From: Bacteroidales bacterium
Lineage (GTDB): Bacteria; Bacteroidota; Bacteroidia; Bacteroidales; UBA3824
DNA length: 37,832 bases
Reading direction: 5' to 3'
Assembly: GCA_017543645.1 (NCBI GenBank)
Contig: JAFYFR010000029.1
Span: forward strand, 1 to 37,832
Shown here: positions 16,638 through 24,817 of the stretch, one piece after another
Position numbering within the stretch: position 1 is the stretch's first letter
How the letters are laid out: each line of letters opens with the position of its first letter
Notes under the pieces: model-generated
Database searches by the model: none
What the model was told of the DNA's origin: nothing
The model's input: the letters and a program-made list of their open reading frames with translations, nothing else
Translations under genes and position numbers: made by a program

Positions 16638-16982
16638 TCATTCATACAAAACTGCAGAAAATGTCCAAAGCAATTCAACCACGAGAAAAAGAATTTGCAC
16701 CACGATAGGCACAACCGCCACTACTATAGACCGCCAAATAGCTGATACATAATCTACTACATTTCTCCTCTCATTCCTTAACATCCTCATCATCAACAGT
16801 ACACCTTCGATAATTCCATAAAAGAGCAGGGTCTGTTCCATAATAGTTGCCGAATGATCGGAGAGATAGTCGTGTTCAAACAAGACTACCCAAACTATTA
16901 TGCCAAAAATCAAACTCGCCAAGGCGGTTCGTAGCAATGTAGATAAAAAATCTCCCTTTAACAGAAAAGATAGGCGTAACAT
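16638..16982 (-). CDS. Small integral membrane protein of unknown function
   Basis: A 114-residue protein with three predicted hydrophobic helices (about 12-36, 47-64 and 84-110) separated by short charged loops (HDYLSDHS, RMLRNERRN). I recognise no domain. It starts 2 bases after the rsmA stop and is thus co-translated with it, so it is probably a real gene. The next gene downstream, rsfS, has its own promoter. Confidence 0.65.
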   Translation of the reverse strand: MLRLSFLLKGDFLSTLLRTALASLIFGIIVWVVLFEHDYLSDHSATIMEQTLLFYGIIEGVLLMMRMLRNERRNVVDYVSAIWRSIVVAVVPIVVQILFLVVELLWTFSAVLYE

Positions 16983-16984
16983 AC

Positions 16985-17773
16985 TTACTGATTGATGGTT
17001 ATAGTGTTAGCCAATTCTACAAAATCGTCCACCGATAACTGTTCGGGACGCAATGTGAGAAAACGTTCCTGCGCCTGACTGCCGTTGAGATACTTGGCAA
17101 GCGAATTGCGCAACATCTTGCGGCGGAGGTTGAACGACTCTTTCACAATCCTGCGGAAAACAGCCTCGTCGCAAGGCAACGCTTTAATACTGTTGCGTTT
17201 GAGCCTTATTACCGCGCTCTGCACCTTGGGCGGAGGATTAAACACTCCACGGTCAACGCCAAAAAGGTATTCCACATCGTAATAGGCTTGCAAAAAAACG
17301 CTAAGTATTCCGTACTCCTTAGTGCCGGGCTTGTTGGCGATACGCAGGGCTACTTCGCGCTGGAGCATACAAACCACCTGCCGGACAATATCTTTGTGGT
17401 CCAATATCTTAAAAAATATCTGGCTTGAAATATTGTATGGAAAATTTCCGCAGATAATGGGAAAGTCGCCGAGCATTTTCACCAAGTCGACCTGCAAGAA
17501 ATCGCCGCCGATAATTCTGTTCTCGCTGTATAGCTGCGAAAAATGAGCTACAAGATACTCAACAGACTCGCGGTCTATCTCGATAACATTAAGGTCGATG
17601 TCGGGATTCTGAACAAGAAACTGGGTAAGCACTCCCGTACCCGGGCCTATTTCTAAACATACGGGCCTTTTGCCGTCGGGAGAAACGTAGTCGATACTGT
17701 CGGCAATGCGTTTGGCTATTTTCAAATCTGTGAGAAAATGCTGTCCGAGATTCTTCTTAGGTCTAACGTTCAT
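16985..17773 (-). CDS. rsmA: 16S rRNA dimethyladenosine transferase RsmA (KsgA)
   Basis: This SAM-dependent enzyme dimethylates two adjacent adenosines near the 3' end of 16S rRNA, a late checkpoint of 30S assembly. Its 262 residues show the family order: KKNLGQHFL, motif I LEIGPGTGVLTQ, VIEIDRE, GGDFLQV, catalytic CGNFPYNISS and VFNPPPKVQSAVIRL. The C-terminal helical domain begins near 200. The 124 bases upstream (17774-17897) hold no convincing promoter match or terminator that I can point to. Confidence 0.97.
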   Translation of the reverse strand: MNVRPKKNLGQHFLTDLKIAKRIADSIDYVSPDGKRPVCLEIGPGTGVLTQFLVQNPDIDLNVIEIDRESVEYLVAHFSQLYSENRIIGGDFLQVDLVKMLGDFPIICGNFPYNISSQIFFKILDHKDIVRQVVCMLQREVALRIANKPGTKEYGILSVFLQAYYDVEYLFGVDRGVFNPPPKVQSAVIRLKRNSIKALPCDEAVFRRIVKESFNLRRKMLRNSLAKYLNGSQAQERFLTLRPEQLSVDDFVELANTITINQ

Positions 17774-17897
17774 TATAATAGTTGTTTAATATTAGTTTCT
17801 AAAAAAATTCAAATGTTGCCCATTGTATTACGAAAGAAAAAATAAATTGTTGGCGTTTACCATCTAATTTTATGCTACAATTTCAACTCACAATGGT

Positions 17898-20477
17898 TTA
17901 GAACGGGTATCCGATACCAAGGCAGAAAGCCCAGTTGTTAGGACGTAGCATGAACCGGCTGTCGTCCTTGACAAGCCACCGGCTGCCTTCGGGAAGTGAC
18001 GGATCGTGAAGCTTAAGCCCAAAGTCGGTGCGGAAAATAAAGAAATCGAAGTCGAGCCTTATTCCGAGACCTGTGCCAACGGCAATCTCCTTGTAAAAAC
18101 GGTTGAAAGCAAAATCGCCTCCGGTACGACGGTCGTCGGCATTGATGCTCCAGATATTGCCTGCATCCACAAACCAAGCGCCCTCTATCACCCAAAAAAG
18201 TTTGAACCTACATTCAAGGTTGGCTTCGAGCTTCATGTCAGAGGTCATGTTGGGAAACTGTTTCTGCATTTCGGTTTCGGCATCGGATTTAGACGAGTAG
18301 CAACCCGGACCGACACTCCTTATCTGCCAAGCTCTCAAGCTGTTGGCACCTCCTGAAAAAAACTGCTCGGTAAACGGCATCGACATGCTGTTGCCATACG
18401 GAAAACCCACGCCAAGATATGCCCGCAAAGCCATAGTGGAGGCGTTTGAGGTTTTGATAAAATGTCTAAAATCAATGTCGGACTTTACAAACTGTGCGTA
18501 CATGGTGTTGACAACGGGTACAGTATATGCTCCGAGTTCGTTTTTCGCAGATTTTAACTTATTGTTGACAAGCTGCAGAAGGTTGCCCGCCCAGCTGACA
18601 TTCAACTTGATATAGTTATAGGCGCGTCGTCCGCTGCTCTGATTGTTGAAAGTGATGCTGTAGGTGCTTCCGAGGATAAAATGGTCTTGGTAACTATCCT
18701 TGATATAAAGTTTTTCGAGCCAACGCATAAAAGTGCTGTCGGTATTGGAAATATGTATGGAGCTGAGACGCAGCGGCGTAAAAGTATGGGTGTAATACTT
18801 GCCCACCTGCCATTGGTAATAGAGGTTGGCGTTTACCATACTTCTGGTATAGTCGGGACGCGAGCGGTAATATACACCGACCGAGAAATATGTGCGCGGA
18901 ATATTGTCGCGGAAAAAATCTCTCAAAAACTTGAAATAGAGCAGACGCGGAAAGTAGAGCCTTGCCTCCAAACCGTATTCCTGCGTATTAAGATGCAGTT
19001 TCAACTGCTCCGAGCCGAGGTTGTTCTGACTTTCGAGAGCGAGCGTGAGCTTCATGTCAAAAGTTTCAGCACCGTTGAAAATATTCTTATGCTGGTAAGT
19101 AAAGCTCGATGCGGCACCGAGGTTTCCCGACGAGTTGGTTCCACCTATCTCAAAAATGTACGCCTGCAGCATATTGTGCGTAAGGTAGATGTTGCAGTTG
19201 ATAGAATCCCTGCTCGGGGCTGGCTGAAAATCGATGTTCACCATTTTATAAACATTGAAAGCCGAAAGGTGGCGATAAGTGTTGGTGACATCATTCTGGC
19301 GGAAAAGGCTGCCCGGACGGACAAATATCTCGCTTGCTACCACGTATGGCCTGACACCTTTTTCGCCTTGGTGACTTACGAAGCTTATGGGGCTGCCGTT
19401 AGCATCGTAAACCATGGTGTCAGTGTCGGCATAATAGTCGTCGCCCACGATCAGAGACTGACGGCTGTTGTGGTTAGGAAATACCGAAACTTGCGAAACA
19501 TACGAGCGCCGGTGGTCGATGGTGCGTCCGTTTTCGAGAACGATAGGCTCGATAGTAACGGTGATGTCGGCCTTGTGTCCCTTGTCGAGAGTGTCAATCT
19601 GGTAAGAAATATAGTTTTTGGCAAACTGGTAATAACCGTTGTTTTTGAGATGAGCAGTAATACGGTCTGATTCGGAGCGGAGCACGTCGATGTCGAGCTT
19701 GTCGCCAGATTTGAAAAGCCTTGCCGAAGTGTCTTCAAGCACATATTTGTTTAAGGTGTCTTCGGAAACGGAGTAAGCCACATTGCCCACGGTTATTGGT
19801 GTGCCGGCGTAAATATGGTACTCAACCGACACGTTTCTGCGCTTGATTTTTTCAGAATAATCCACATTGGCTTCGTAGTAGCCTTTGTTGTTCATATACA
19901 GGCGGATTTGCTCGGCAGATTTGGCTGAAAGGTATGAATTGTATTTCACAGGTTCTTCGCCGATATTCTGAATAAAAACGGGCAGGCTGAACATCTTGGT
20001 CTTTTCGGAATAGCCCTTGTTGCGCAGCTCCTTCGACTTGTTGAGACACTTTATATATTTGTTCTCAAACCTCTGTCCCTTGGCGGAGTCGCCCTCAGCA
20101 AAACATTTGGTAGCTTTGGAATTATAGACCCGCGCACGAGATTTCAGTGCAGAAATTTTGTTTTCGTGATCAATTCTCGCCAAATCATTTTTTTCATCCA
20201 ACTTTTTTTGTATCTTTGCCTTGCATTCTTCCACCTTTCGTGGGTCAACGCTGTTGTAGATATTTGCTCGCAGCGGAATACCGAAAAAAGTATGCACAGG
20301 ACGCTGCCTGATGTAATCTTCGGGTTCGGACGTGTCCACATGCTTATCGTCGCACGTTACCGATATTTTGCGAAGAAGATTTTCATCGTCGGCAAAATAT
20401 TTTTTGGCACTGCAGCCGTATAGCACGATTGTTGCAGCCATTAAAAAGGCTAAGTATTTGTTATCAATTATCTTCAT
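17898..20477 (-). CDS. tamL: TamL: lipid-anchored BamA/TamA-family outer-membrane protein
   Basis: An Omp85-superfamily protein of 859 residues. The N-terminus is a lipoprotein signal with lipobox LYGC (C22), the mark of the Bacteroidota variant TamL. A lysine/glutamate-rich helical insert (about 80-150) is followed by POTRA-type segments, for example PGSLFRQNDVTNTYRHLSAF. A 16-strand barrel ends in the beta-signal GIGYPF with terminal phenylalanine. RAWQIRSVGPG matches the conserved lid-loop (VRGF/Y-like) region. TamL works with TamB in outer-membrane assembly and lipid transport. TamB is often encoded next to it in this phylum, but here the downstream gene is rsmA. It is divergent from an rRNA methyltransferase gene. 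Confidence 0.9.
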   Translation of the reverse strand: MKIIDNKYLAFLMAATIVLYGCSAKKYFADDENLLRKISVTCDDKHVDTSEPEDYIRQRPVHTFFGIPLRANIYNSVDPRKVEECKAKIQKKLDEKNDLARIDHENKISALKSRARVYNSKATKCFAEGDSAKGQRFENKYIKCLNKSKELRNKGYSEKTKMFSLPVFIQNIGEEPVKYNSYLSAKSAEQIRLYMNNKGYYEANVDYSEKIKRRNVSVEYHIYAGTPITVGNVAYSVSEDTLNKYVLEDTSARLFKSGDKLDIDVLRSESDRITAHLKNNGYYQFAKNYISYQIDTLDKGHKADITVTIEPIVLENGRTIDHRRSYVSQVSVFPNHNSRQSLIVGDDYYADTDTMVYDANGSPISFVSHQGEKGVRPYVVASEIFVRPGSLFRQNDVTNTYRHLSAFNVYKMVNIDFQPAPSRDSINCNIYLTHNMLQAYIFEIGGTNSSGNLGAASSFTYQHKNIFNGAETFDMKLTLALESQNNLGSEQLKLHLNTQEYGLEARLYFPRLLYFKFLRDFFRDNIPRTYFSVGVYYRSRPDYTRSMVNANLYYQWQVGKYYTHTFTPLRLSSIHISNTDSTFMRWLEKLYIKDSYQDHFILGSTYSITFNNQSSGRRAYNYIKLNVSWAGNLLQLVNNKLKSAKNELGAYTVPVVNTMYAQFVKSDIDFRHFIKTSNASTMALRAYLGVGFPYGNSMSMPFTEQFFSGGANSLRAWQIRSVGPGCYSSKSDAETEMQKQFPNMTSDMKLEANLECRFKLFWVIEGAWFVDAGNIWSINADDRRTGGDFAFNRFYKEIAVGTGLGIRLDFDFFIFRTDFGLKLHDPSLPEGSRWLVKDDSRFMLRPNNWAFCLGIGYPF

Positions 20478-20508
20478 TGGTAATTGAGGATGCTTGTTAA
20501 AAACAATG

Positions 20509-20516
20509 CAAAATTA
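20509..20516 (-). promoter_or_regulatory. -7 box of tamL
   Basis: TAATTTTG on the minus strand matches TAnnTTTG exactly, 31 bases upstream of the tamL ATG and within the 45-base gap to the divergent methyltransferase gene. The -33 element is not obvious. Confidence 0.55.
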
Positions 20517-20522
20517 TTAAAT

Positions 20523-21311
20523 ATGCTAAGCAAAAATAGAATAAAACAGATTAATTCTCTGCAAATAAAAAAATTCCGTCAAGAATCTGGGACATTCGTG
20601 GCGGAGGGAACCAAAGTAGTGCTTGAACTTCTGCGTTCCAATCTCAAAATCAAAGAGATATTTGCAGTACCCGAATGGATATTGACCTACGCCGAAAGGT
20701 TCGGCAACACCTTGATAACGGCAGTAAACGCCGTGGAAATACGCAAACTTTCGGCAATGACCACCGCCTGCAGCGTTGTGGCCGAGGTGTACGCACCAAA
20801 CTACGAAGAGAACACCCAACTGAAGAAGGGTGAGGTTTATCTTGCCCTCGATGGTGTGAGAGACCCTGGCAACCTCGGCACTATACTCCGCATTGCCAAC
20901 TGGTACGGCATCAGCACAGTATTGGCATCCGACGACTGCACCGACATGTTCAACCCCAAAGTGGTGCAAGCAGCCATGGGCTCAGCGTTTCGTGTTAAAT
21001 TAATATATTGCAATCTTTACAAAAAATTAACAGAAGCAAAGAACCAAGGTATTGAAATATTCGGTACTTTTGTCGGCGGTGAAAATATATATGATGCCGA
21101 CATAAAACAAGGCGGCATTATAGTAATGGGCAACGAAGGGCACGGCATTTCGCAGGAAATTGAAAAAACCGTTACGCGCAAAATTGCTATCCCATGTGGT
21201 TGCGATGCCTCTACAGCTCCTGAGTCGCTCAACGTTTCATCGGCCACAGCAATAGTCTGCGGAGAGTTCTTTAGAGTAAGGCAAAAAAATGATTACAACA
21301 AAGAATTGTAA
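20523..21311 (+). CDS. TrmH/SpoU-family RNA 2'-O-methyltransferase
   Basis: A SPOUT-fold enzyme that methylates a ribose 2'-OH in rRNA or tRNA. From ATG 20523 it has 262 residues. The N-terminal substrate-binding part (QIKKFRQESGTFVAEGTK) is of the RlmB/AviRb type. The knotted domain carries ALDGVRDPGNLGTILRIA (motif 1), NPKVVQAAMGSAF, VMGNEGHGIS (motif 2) and ESLNVSSATAI (motif 3). A TTG at 20484 and an ATG at 20490 would extend it, but 20523 matches where the family begins and leaves room for the tamL promoter. The target nucleotide is not predictable. Confidence 0.9.
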   Translation: MLSKNRIKQINSLQIKKFRQESGTFVAEGTKVVLELLRSNLKIKEIFAVPEWILTYAERFGNTLITAVNAVEIRKLSAMTTACSVVAEVYAPNYEENTQLKKGEVYLALDGVRDPGNLGTILRIANWYGISTVLASDDCTDMFNPKVVQAAMGSAFRVKLIYCNLYKKLTEAKNQGIEIFGTFVGGENIYDADIKQGGIIVMGNEGHGISQEIEKTVTRKIAIPCGCDASTAPESLNVSSATAIVCGEFFRVRQKNDYNKEL

Positions 21312-21356
21312 TCCAGCTGTTTGAAAAATATATGAAAAAATATTGCATCAAAATTG

Positions 21357-21381
21357 AAACAAAAAAACGCATCATGCGTTT
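21357..21381 (-). terminator. Candidate terminator of the histidine kinase operon
   Basis: On the minus strand AAACGCA pairs with TGCGTTT around a 3-base loop, followed directly by a T-run. It lies about 95 bases past the end of the unknown gene at 21476. The stem is short (7 pairs). Confidence 0.45.
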
Positions 21382-21435
21382 ATTATTATAGAGATTGTTT
21401 AGAGGTAGTAGATTAGTTAATAGTTAGTTTTTTGA

Positions 21436-21462
21436 AGCGGGAGTCCAATCCCGCTTTTTTTA
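21436..21462 (+). terminator. Terminator of the RNA methyltransferase gene
   Basis: AGCGGGA (21436-21442) pairs with TCCCGCT (21449-21455) around a 6-base loop, followed by a T-run on the plus strand. It lies some 125 bases after the methyltransferase stop. The region between (21312-21435) contains no gene that I can see. Confidence 0.8.
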
Positions 21463-21475
21463 TGCAGGCTTCCTG

Positions 21476-22171
21476 CTAAACAAAGTTTTTCAGAGTCAGC
21501 GATTCGATATTGATATTGCAACCGAGCAGATTGCACTCTTGAAGGGTGTTAGCCAAAGTGCTGAGGATTGGCACATCGAGCGGCATGAGTATCCCAAGAC
21601 GGCAAAAATGTTTTCGGAACCTCACCACTGTTTCGGTATGGTTGCGTGTGTCCTGAAAAGCAAACTCCTTTTTGATAATGGTTTTCTGCGGAGGCGTAAA
21701 CTCCTCTTTTGTAGCCGAACAGAACGAAGCCCTGAACTTGATTTTGCCGTTGGCACTGCCACAAGGCGACAGAATATAGATTTTCACCTCGCCAGTAAGG
21801 TCGTACACAAGGTTTCCCTTACACTCGTTGCGGGCAATGCTCGGCCAATAGTCGTATTTGCCCTTGTTCTGCTCCGCAAATTCGGTAAGGAACTTCAACG
21901 CCTCCACGCTGCCAATACCCGCCATATCCGAAAGAGCCATCTTTACCTCGTTGTCGTCGGTGCTGGTCTTGAGAATGTTGGCAGTCTGTTCAAACGACTT
22001 ATCGTTGTAACCAGCCTCACGCCTGCGCTGCGAATAATCGGTATAATCCACCTGTTCGGACAAAGGAATATCCTCCTCGATAAACTCTACCGATTTGTCA
22101 TAGCCGATGCCGTACTCCTTGTTGAGATAATCGCGAAACGAGTCTGTCTTTCTTATATAATTCATCTTCAT
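21476..22171 (-). CDS. Unknown protein co-transcribed with a histidine kinase
   Basis: From the ATG at 22171, four bases after the kinase stop, the protein has 231 residues. An upstream extension would overlap the kinase and is unlikely. The first half is charged and helical, with a HEAT-like helix pair (EVKMALSDMAGIGS and EALKFLTEFAEQ). The second half is beta-rich, with several cysteines and no recognisable motif. There is no signal peptide or membrane helix. I do not recognise the family. Its place directly behind an orphan kinase suggests a partner or output protein, since no response regulator is nearby. That is inference. Confidence 0.7.
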   Translation of the reverse strand: MKMNYIRKTDSFRDYLNKEYGIGYDKSVEFIEEDIPLSEQVDYTDYSQRRREAGYNDKSFEQTANILKTSTDDNEVKMALSDMAGIGSVEALKFLTEFAEQNKGKYDYWPSIARNECKGNLVYDLTGEVKIYILSPCGSANGKIKFRASFCSATKEEFTPPQKTIIKKEFAFQDTRNHTETVVRFRKHFCRLGILMPLDVPILSTLANTLQECNLLGCNINIESLTLKNFV

Positions 22172-22175
22172 AATG

Positions 22176-24137
22176 TTATGGCTGGGTATTGTATCCAATG
22201 GCAAAATGGAACAACGATCCCTTCTGAGGTTCGGATTCAATGCAAATACGGCCTCCGAGCATCTCTATATAGCTGTTGCAAATCGACAAACCCACGCCGA
22301 TACCGCCGTGCTGACGCTCTAAGGATGTTTCGTCGCCCTGCTGGAACGATGAGAATATTTTCGACTGCATCTCCTTGCGGATGCCTATGCCGGTGTCTTT
22401 CACAAAAAACTCTAACTTGTTGTCGCGACCTATATACTTATATCCAAATGATACTTCGCCCTTGTCGGTGAATTTCAATCCGTTGTCTACCAATGTGGAC
22501 ATTATGCGGTGAATCTTGGTCTTGTCGGTGTAAATGTACGACGCAAATTTGTCGAGTCCTTTCTGCTGAATAAGGGCGAGACCCTTGATGTCTGCCTTGC
22601 TCTTATAAATGTCGAAAAGGTCGTCGATAAGGTCGTTGAGACAGAACGACGTGTTGGAAACTTTGATTTGACGTGTCTCGATTTTCGACAGCTCAACGAT
22701 TGAATTTACAATGGTAACAAGGTTTTTGGCAGCCTTCAATATGGTTTCGGCATACTTGTACTGCTTGGGAGTAAGTTCGCCCGAGCGTATAAGCAGGTCG
22801 CTGAAGCCTGAAATGCTGTTCAATGGAGTGCGGATTTCGTGGCTGATGTTTCCGAGGAACGCCGTTTTGAGTTTCTCGTTCTGCTCGGCAACCTCTTTCG
22901 CCTTGATAAGCTCCTTTTTAAAACGGTACTCCTTGATTTCACGCTGCATAAGCGGGGCAGAATATTCTGCGAGACCGAGCACAAAACTCTTGCTCTTCTC
23001 ATCGTAACCATTTGGAGCGTCGGCGAGGCCTATCAATCCCACAAGTTCGCCCTCGGTTTGTATCGGTGTAATAAGGATATGTCTGTGTCCGTTTATATTT
23101 TCGCGTACCTGCTGCTGCATCGAGGTGGCGGCTGCTAATCCGACTGGAAACTTACTTAGGTCAGCCACATACTCACCGTCTGCATTGGTGAGCGAATATT
23201 CGGTGGCGATGTCGTTCACAGCAAGCACCTTTACTATATGATCATCGGCTGGATAGCCAATAAAACCGCATGGACTCTGAGTGTTGTGCTGAAGCAGGTC
23301 TATAATAGCCTTGTAAACATTGCCTTGACCGCCAAGAGCGAATGCTTTTGAAATTTCGTTCTTTACAAAAAGATCGTTGCGTTGTTCCAATTCAGCCTTG
23401 ATATCGTTGAAAATTGCCGCCGCATAGCCAATACGTGGCGAATATAGCTTGACATCCAAGTGCCTGCGCGTAGATGGATTTTCAAAAACCTCCTTCATGG
23501 CGCGGCCGTGCATGGCAATGCGCTCAAGCTTTGAGGCAAAAGCCTCACTCATCAAAGGCATTGTCTGCGAAAGCATCCGCCCTATCATATTGTTGCGGTC
23601 AACATCGAAATAAATCTCGAATGTGGAATTGATGTCGATAACCTCGAAATCCGAAGTGCCGTCGTACATTTCTGTTTTCTTGAGAAAGAGGAATCCAGAA
23701 GTCATGTTCTCAAACAGCATCTTGAAGTTGTTGTTGTCCAACTCGTTTTCGGGCGAAATCGGATTTGTGATTTCGGTGAGCTGCACAATCAATCCCTCAA
23801 ACATACGTGCCGCCTTAACACGGTAAGTAGTGCCACTGATACCGCAGAGAAACTCCGCCACGCTGTTTTCCTTTACCGCTTTTTCGATTTTCGGCTTGAT
23901 AGATGGAGCGTTTAATTCGGGGAAGACTTCGAAAAGATTGCTGGCGGCAGAGGTGCCATGCGTGGAGATAATCGACGCGCTGTGGTTTCGGTTTATAATC
24001 TGGAAATCAGCACCGCATAGCAACACTGCATCGGTATGGCTACCGAGCAGGTTGAACAAAATGTTCATGCCAGCATCGCCCGAAAGCTTTTTCAAACAGC
24101 CGCAATTGTCTGTGCTATGTGACTCTTCATTTTCCAT
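22176..24137 (-). CDS. Soluble PAS/GAF sensor histidine kinase
   Basis: The 653-residue protein (ATG 24137) has two PAS-like regions (about 26-125 and 136-250), a GAF-like region (about 262-395), a HisKA dimerisation helix with phospho-acceptor H433 in FLGNISHEIRTPL, and a HATPase domain. The ATPase shows DNGLKFTDKG (N box), VKDTGIGI (G1), FSSFQQGD (F box) and GGIGVGLSIC (G2). No transmembrane segment or signal peptide is present, so it senses something in the cytoplasm. No receiver domain is attached and no response regulator is encoded nearby. A TTG at 24164 lies inside the -7 box and cannot be the start. It forms a two-gene unit with the unknown protein downstream. Confidence 0.92.
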   Translation of the reverse strand: MENEESHSTDNCGCLKKLSGDAGMNILFNLLGSHTDAVLLCGADFQIINRNHSASIISTHGTSAASNLFEVFPELNAPSIKPKIEKAVKENSVAEFLCGISGTTYRVKAARMFEGLIVQLTEITNPISPENELDNNNFKMLFENMTSGFLFLKKTEMYDGTSDFEVIDINSTFEIYFDVDRNNMIGRMLSQTMPLMSEAFASKLERIAMHGRAMKEVFENPSTRRHLDVKLYSPRIGYAAAIFNDIKAELEQRNDLFVKNEISKAFALGGQGNVYKAIIDLLQHNTQSPCGFIGYPADDHIVKVLAVNDIATEYSLTNADGEYVADLSKFPVGLAAATSMQQQVRENINGHRHILITPIQTEGELVGLIGLADAPNGYDEKSKSFVLGLAEYSAPLMQREIKEYRFKKELIKAKEVAEQNEKLKTAFLGNISHEIRTPLNSISGFSDLLIRSGELTPKQYKYAETILKAAKNLVTIVNSIVELSKIETRQIKVSNTSFCLNDLIDDLFDIYKSKADIKGLALIQQKGLDKFASYIYTDKTKIHRIMSTLVDNGLKFTDKGEVSFGYKYIGRDNKLEFFVKDTGIGIRKEMQSKIFSSFQQGDETSLERQHGGIGVGLSICNSYIEMLGGRICIESEPQKGSLFHFAIGYNTQP

Positions 24138-24161
24138 ACCTCTACCTAAAATTTCCACTCT

Positions 24162-24169
24162 CAAATATA
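24162..24169 (-). promoter_or_regulatory. -7 box of the histidine kinase operon
   Basis: TATATTTG on the minus strand matches TAnnTTTG, with TTTCG at roughly the -33 distance. It lies 24 bases before ATG 24137 and so fixes that codon as the likely start. Confidence 0.65.
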
Positions 24170-24260
24170 AATAAAAAAATAATGCCGAAACTAAATTTCA
24201 GCAAAAAAATAAAAAAATAATAAAAAATTTACAATTGAAAGTGTGGTAGCGATTCAGACA

Positions 24261-24476
24261 CTATTTAGAATAGTTTCCTAACTTGTTGAATTTAACCCAC
24301 CAGTTGAAAAATGTGTCGTAGGTGATAAGTTCCTCGCCGAACTCTTTTTCAAAAGCTTCTTTTTCGGCTTCGGTGATATTTACGCGCTTGATTTTGTAAC
24401 TCCAGTCGTCGCGCACGGCGAGCGAATAGCCGCCAAGCATCGGACTCTCTTCAAATATTTTTACGCGTTCTTTCAT
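24261..24476 (-). CDS. Small charged protein of unknown function
   Basis: A 71-residue soluble protein with many charged residues and a tryptophan-rich C-terminal part (TFFNWWVKFNK). AAGGAAAG lies just before the ATG at 24476 and makes a good ribosome-binding site for this genome. I recognise no domain. It may be co-transcribed with the 50-residue membrane protein 70 bases upstream. The composition and the clear ribosome-binding site favour a real gene. Confidence 0.6.
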   Translation of the reverse strand: MKERVKIFEESPMLGGYSLAVRDDWSYKIKRVNITEAEKEAFEKEFGEELITYDTFFNWWVKFNKLGNYSK

Positions 24477-24546
24477 CTTTCCTTATAAATAATGTTCGTT
24501 TTTTTAGCAGCAACAAATGTGCCACAAAGACTGTTCATTATCAAAT

Positions 24547-24699
24547 TCACTTTACAAAATGTATTATTACCGCAATAACCAACAACGCCAAGGCGATGTA
24601 GGAAATAGTAATGCCGACCGGACGGTTTTTCTGCCTCACAGCCAGCGACACAGCCCACAGCACAAATGCTACCAAAGCTAATATAAAAACTATGTTCAT
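24547..24699 (-). CDS. Two-helix small membrane protein (50 residues)
   Basis: From ATG 24699 the product has two hydrophobic helices (about 2-20 and 30-48) joined by a short basic loop (VRQKNRPVG) and ends in HFVK. An upstream in-frame extension to 24762 would run through a perfect promoter (24720-24750) and is excluded. Function unknown. Small membrane proteins of this layout often act as modulators of larger membrane complexes, but nothing here names a partner. Confidence 0.65.
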   Translation of the reverse strand: MNIVFILALVAFVLWAVSLAVRQKNRPVGITISYIALALLVIAVIIHFVK

Positions 24700-24719
24700 C
24701 GCGGTAAGTTTGTATGCCG

Positions 24720-24750
24720 CAAATGTAATGTATATTTTATAAAACTCAAA
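24720..24750 (-). promoter_or_regulatory. Promoter of the small membrane protein gene
   Basis: Minus strand: TTTG (24747-24750), a 19-base spacer, then TACATTTG (24720-24727). This is one of the two best promoter matches in the window. The -33 TTTG is at the same time the last part of the U-tract of the upstream terminator. Confidence 0.75.
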
Positions 24751-24780
24751 AAAAACGGACATTTTTTTTAAAATGTCCGT
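24747..24780 (-). terminator. Terminator of the outer-membrane barrel gene
   Basis: On the minus strand ACGGACATTT (24771-24780) pairs with AAATGTCCGT (24755-24764) around a 6-base loop, followed by a run of T. It lies 37 bases past the barrel gene's stop. The plus strand has no T-run. Confidence 0.8.
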
Positions 24781-24817
24781 TAGAAATACACTATTATTAA
24801 ACTATATTCTTGATGGT

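Noticed and set aside
18681..19670. Open frame of 329 codons on the plus strand antisense to tamL
   Set aside because: It runs opposite a convincing Omp85 gene, has no recognisable motif and reflects the codon pattern of the true gene.
21539..22471. Open frame of 310 codons on the plus strand spanning the kinase/unknown gene junction
   Set aside because: It crosses two genes of the opposite strand and shows no family similarity. The kinase boxes are unmistakable.
24138..24164. Longer N-terminus of the histidine kinase from TTG 24164
   Set aside because: The TTG lies inside the -7 box TATATTTG, so it would not be transcribed.
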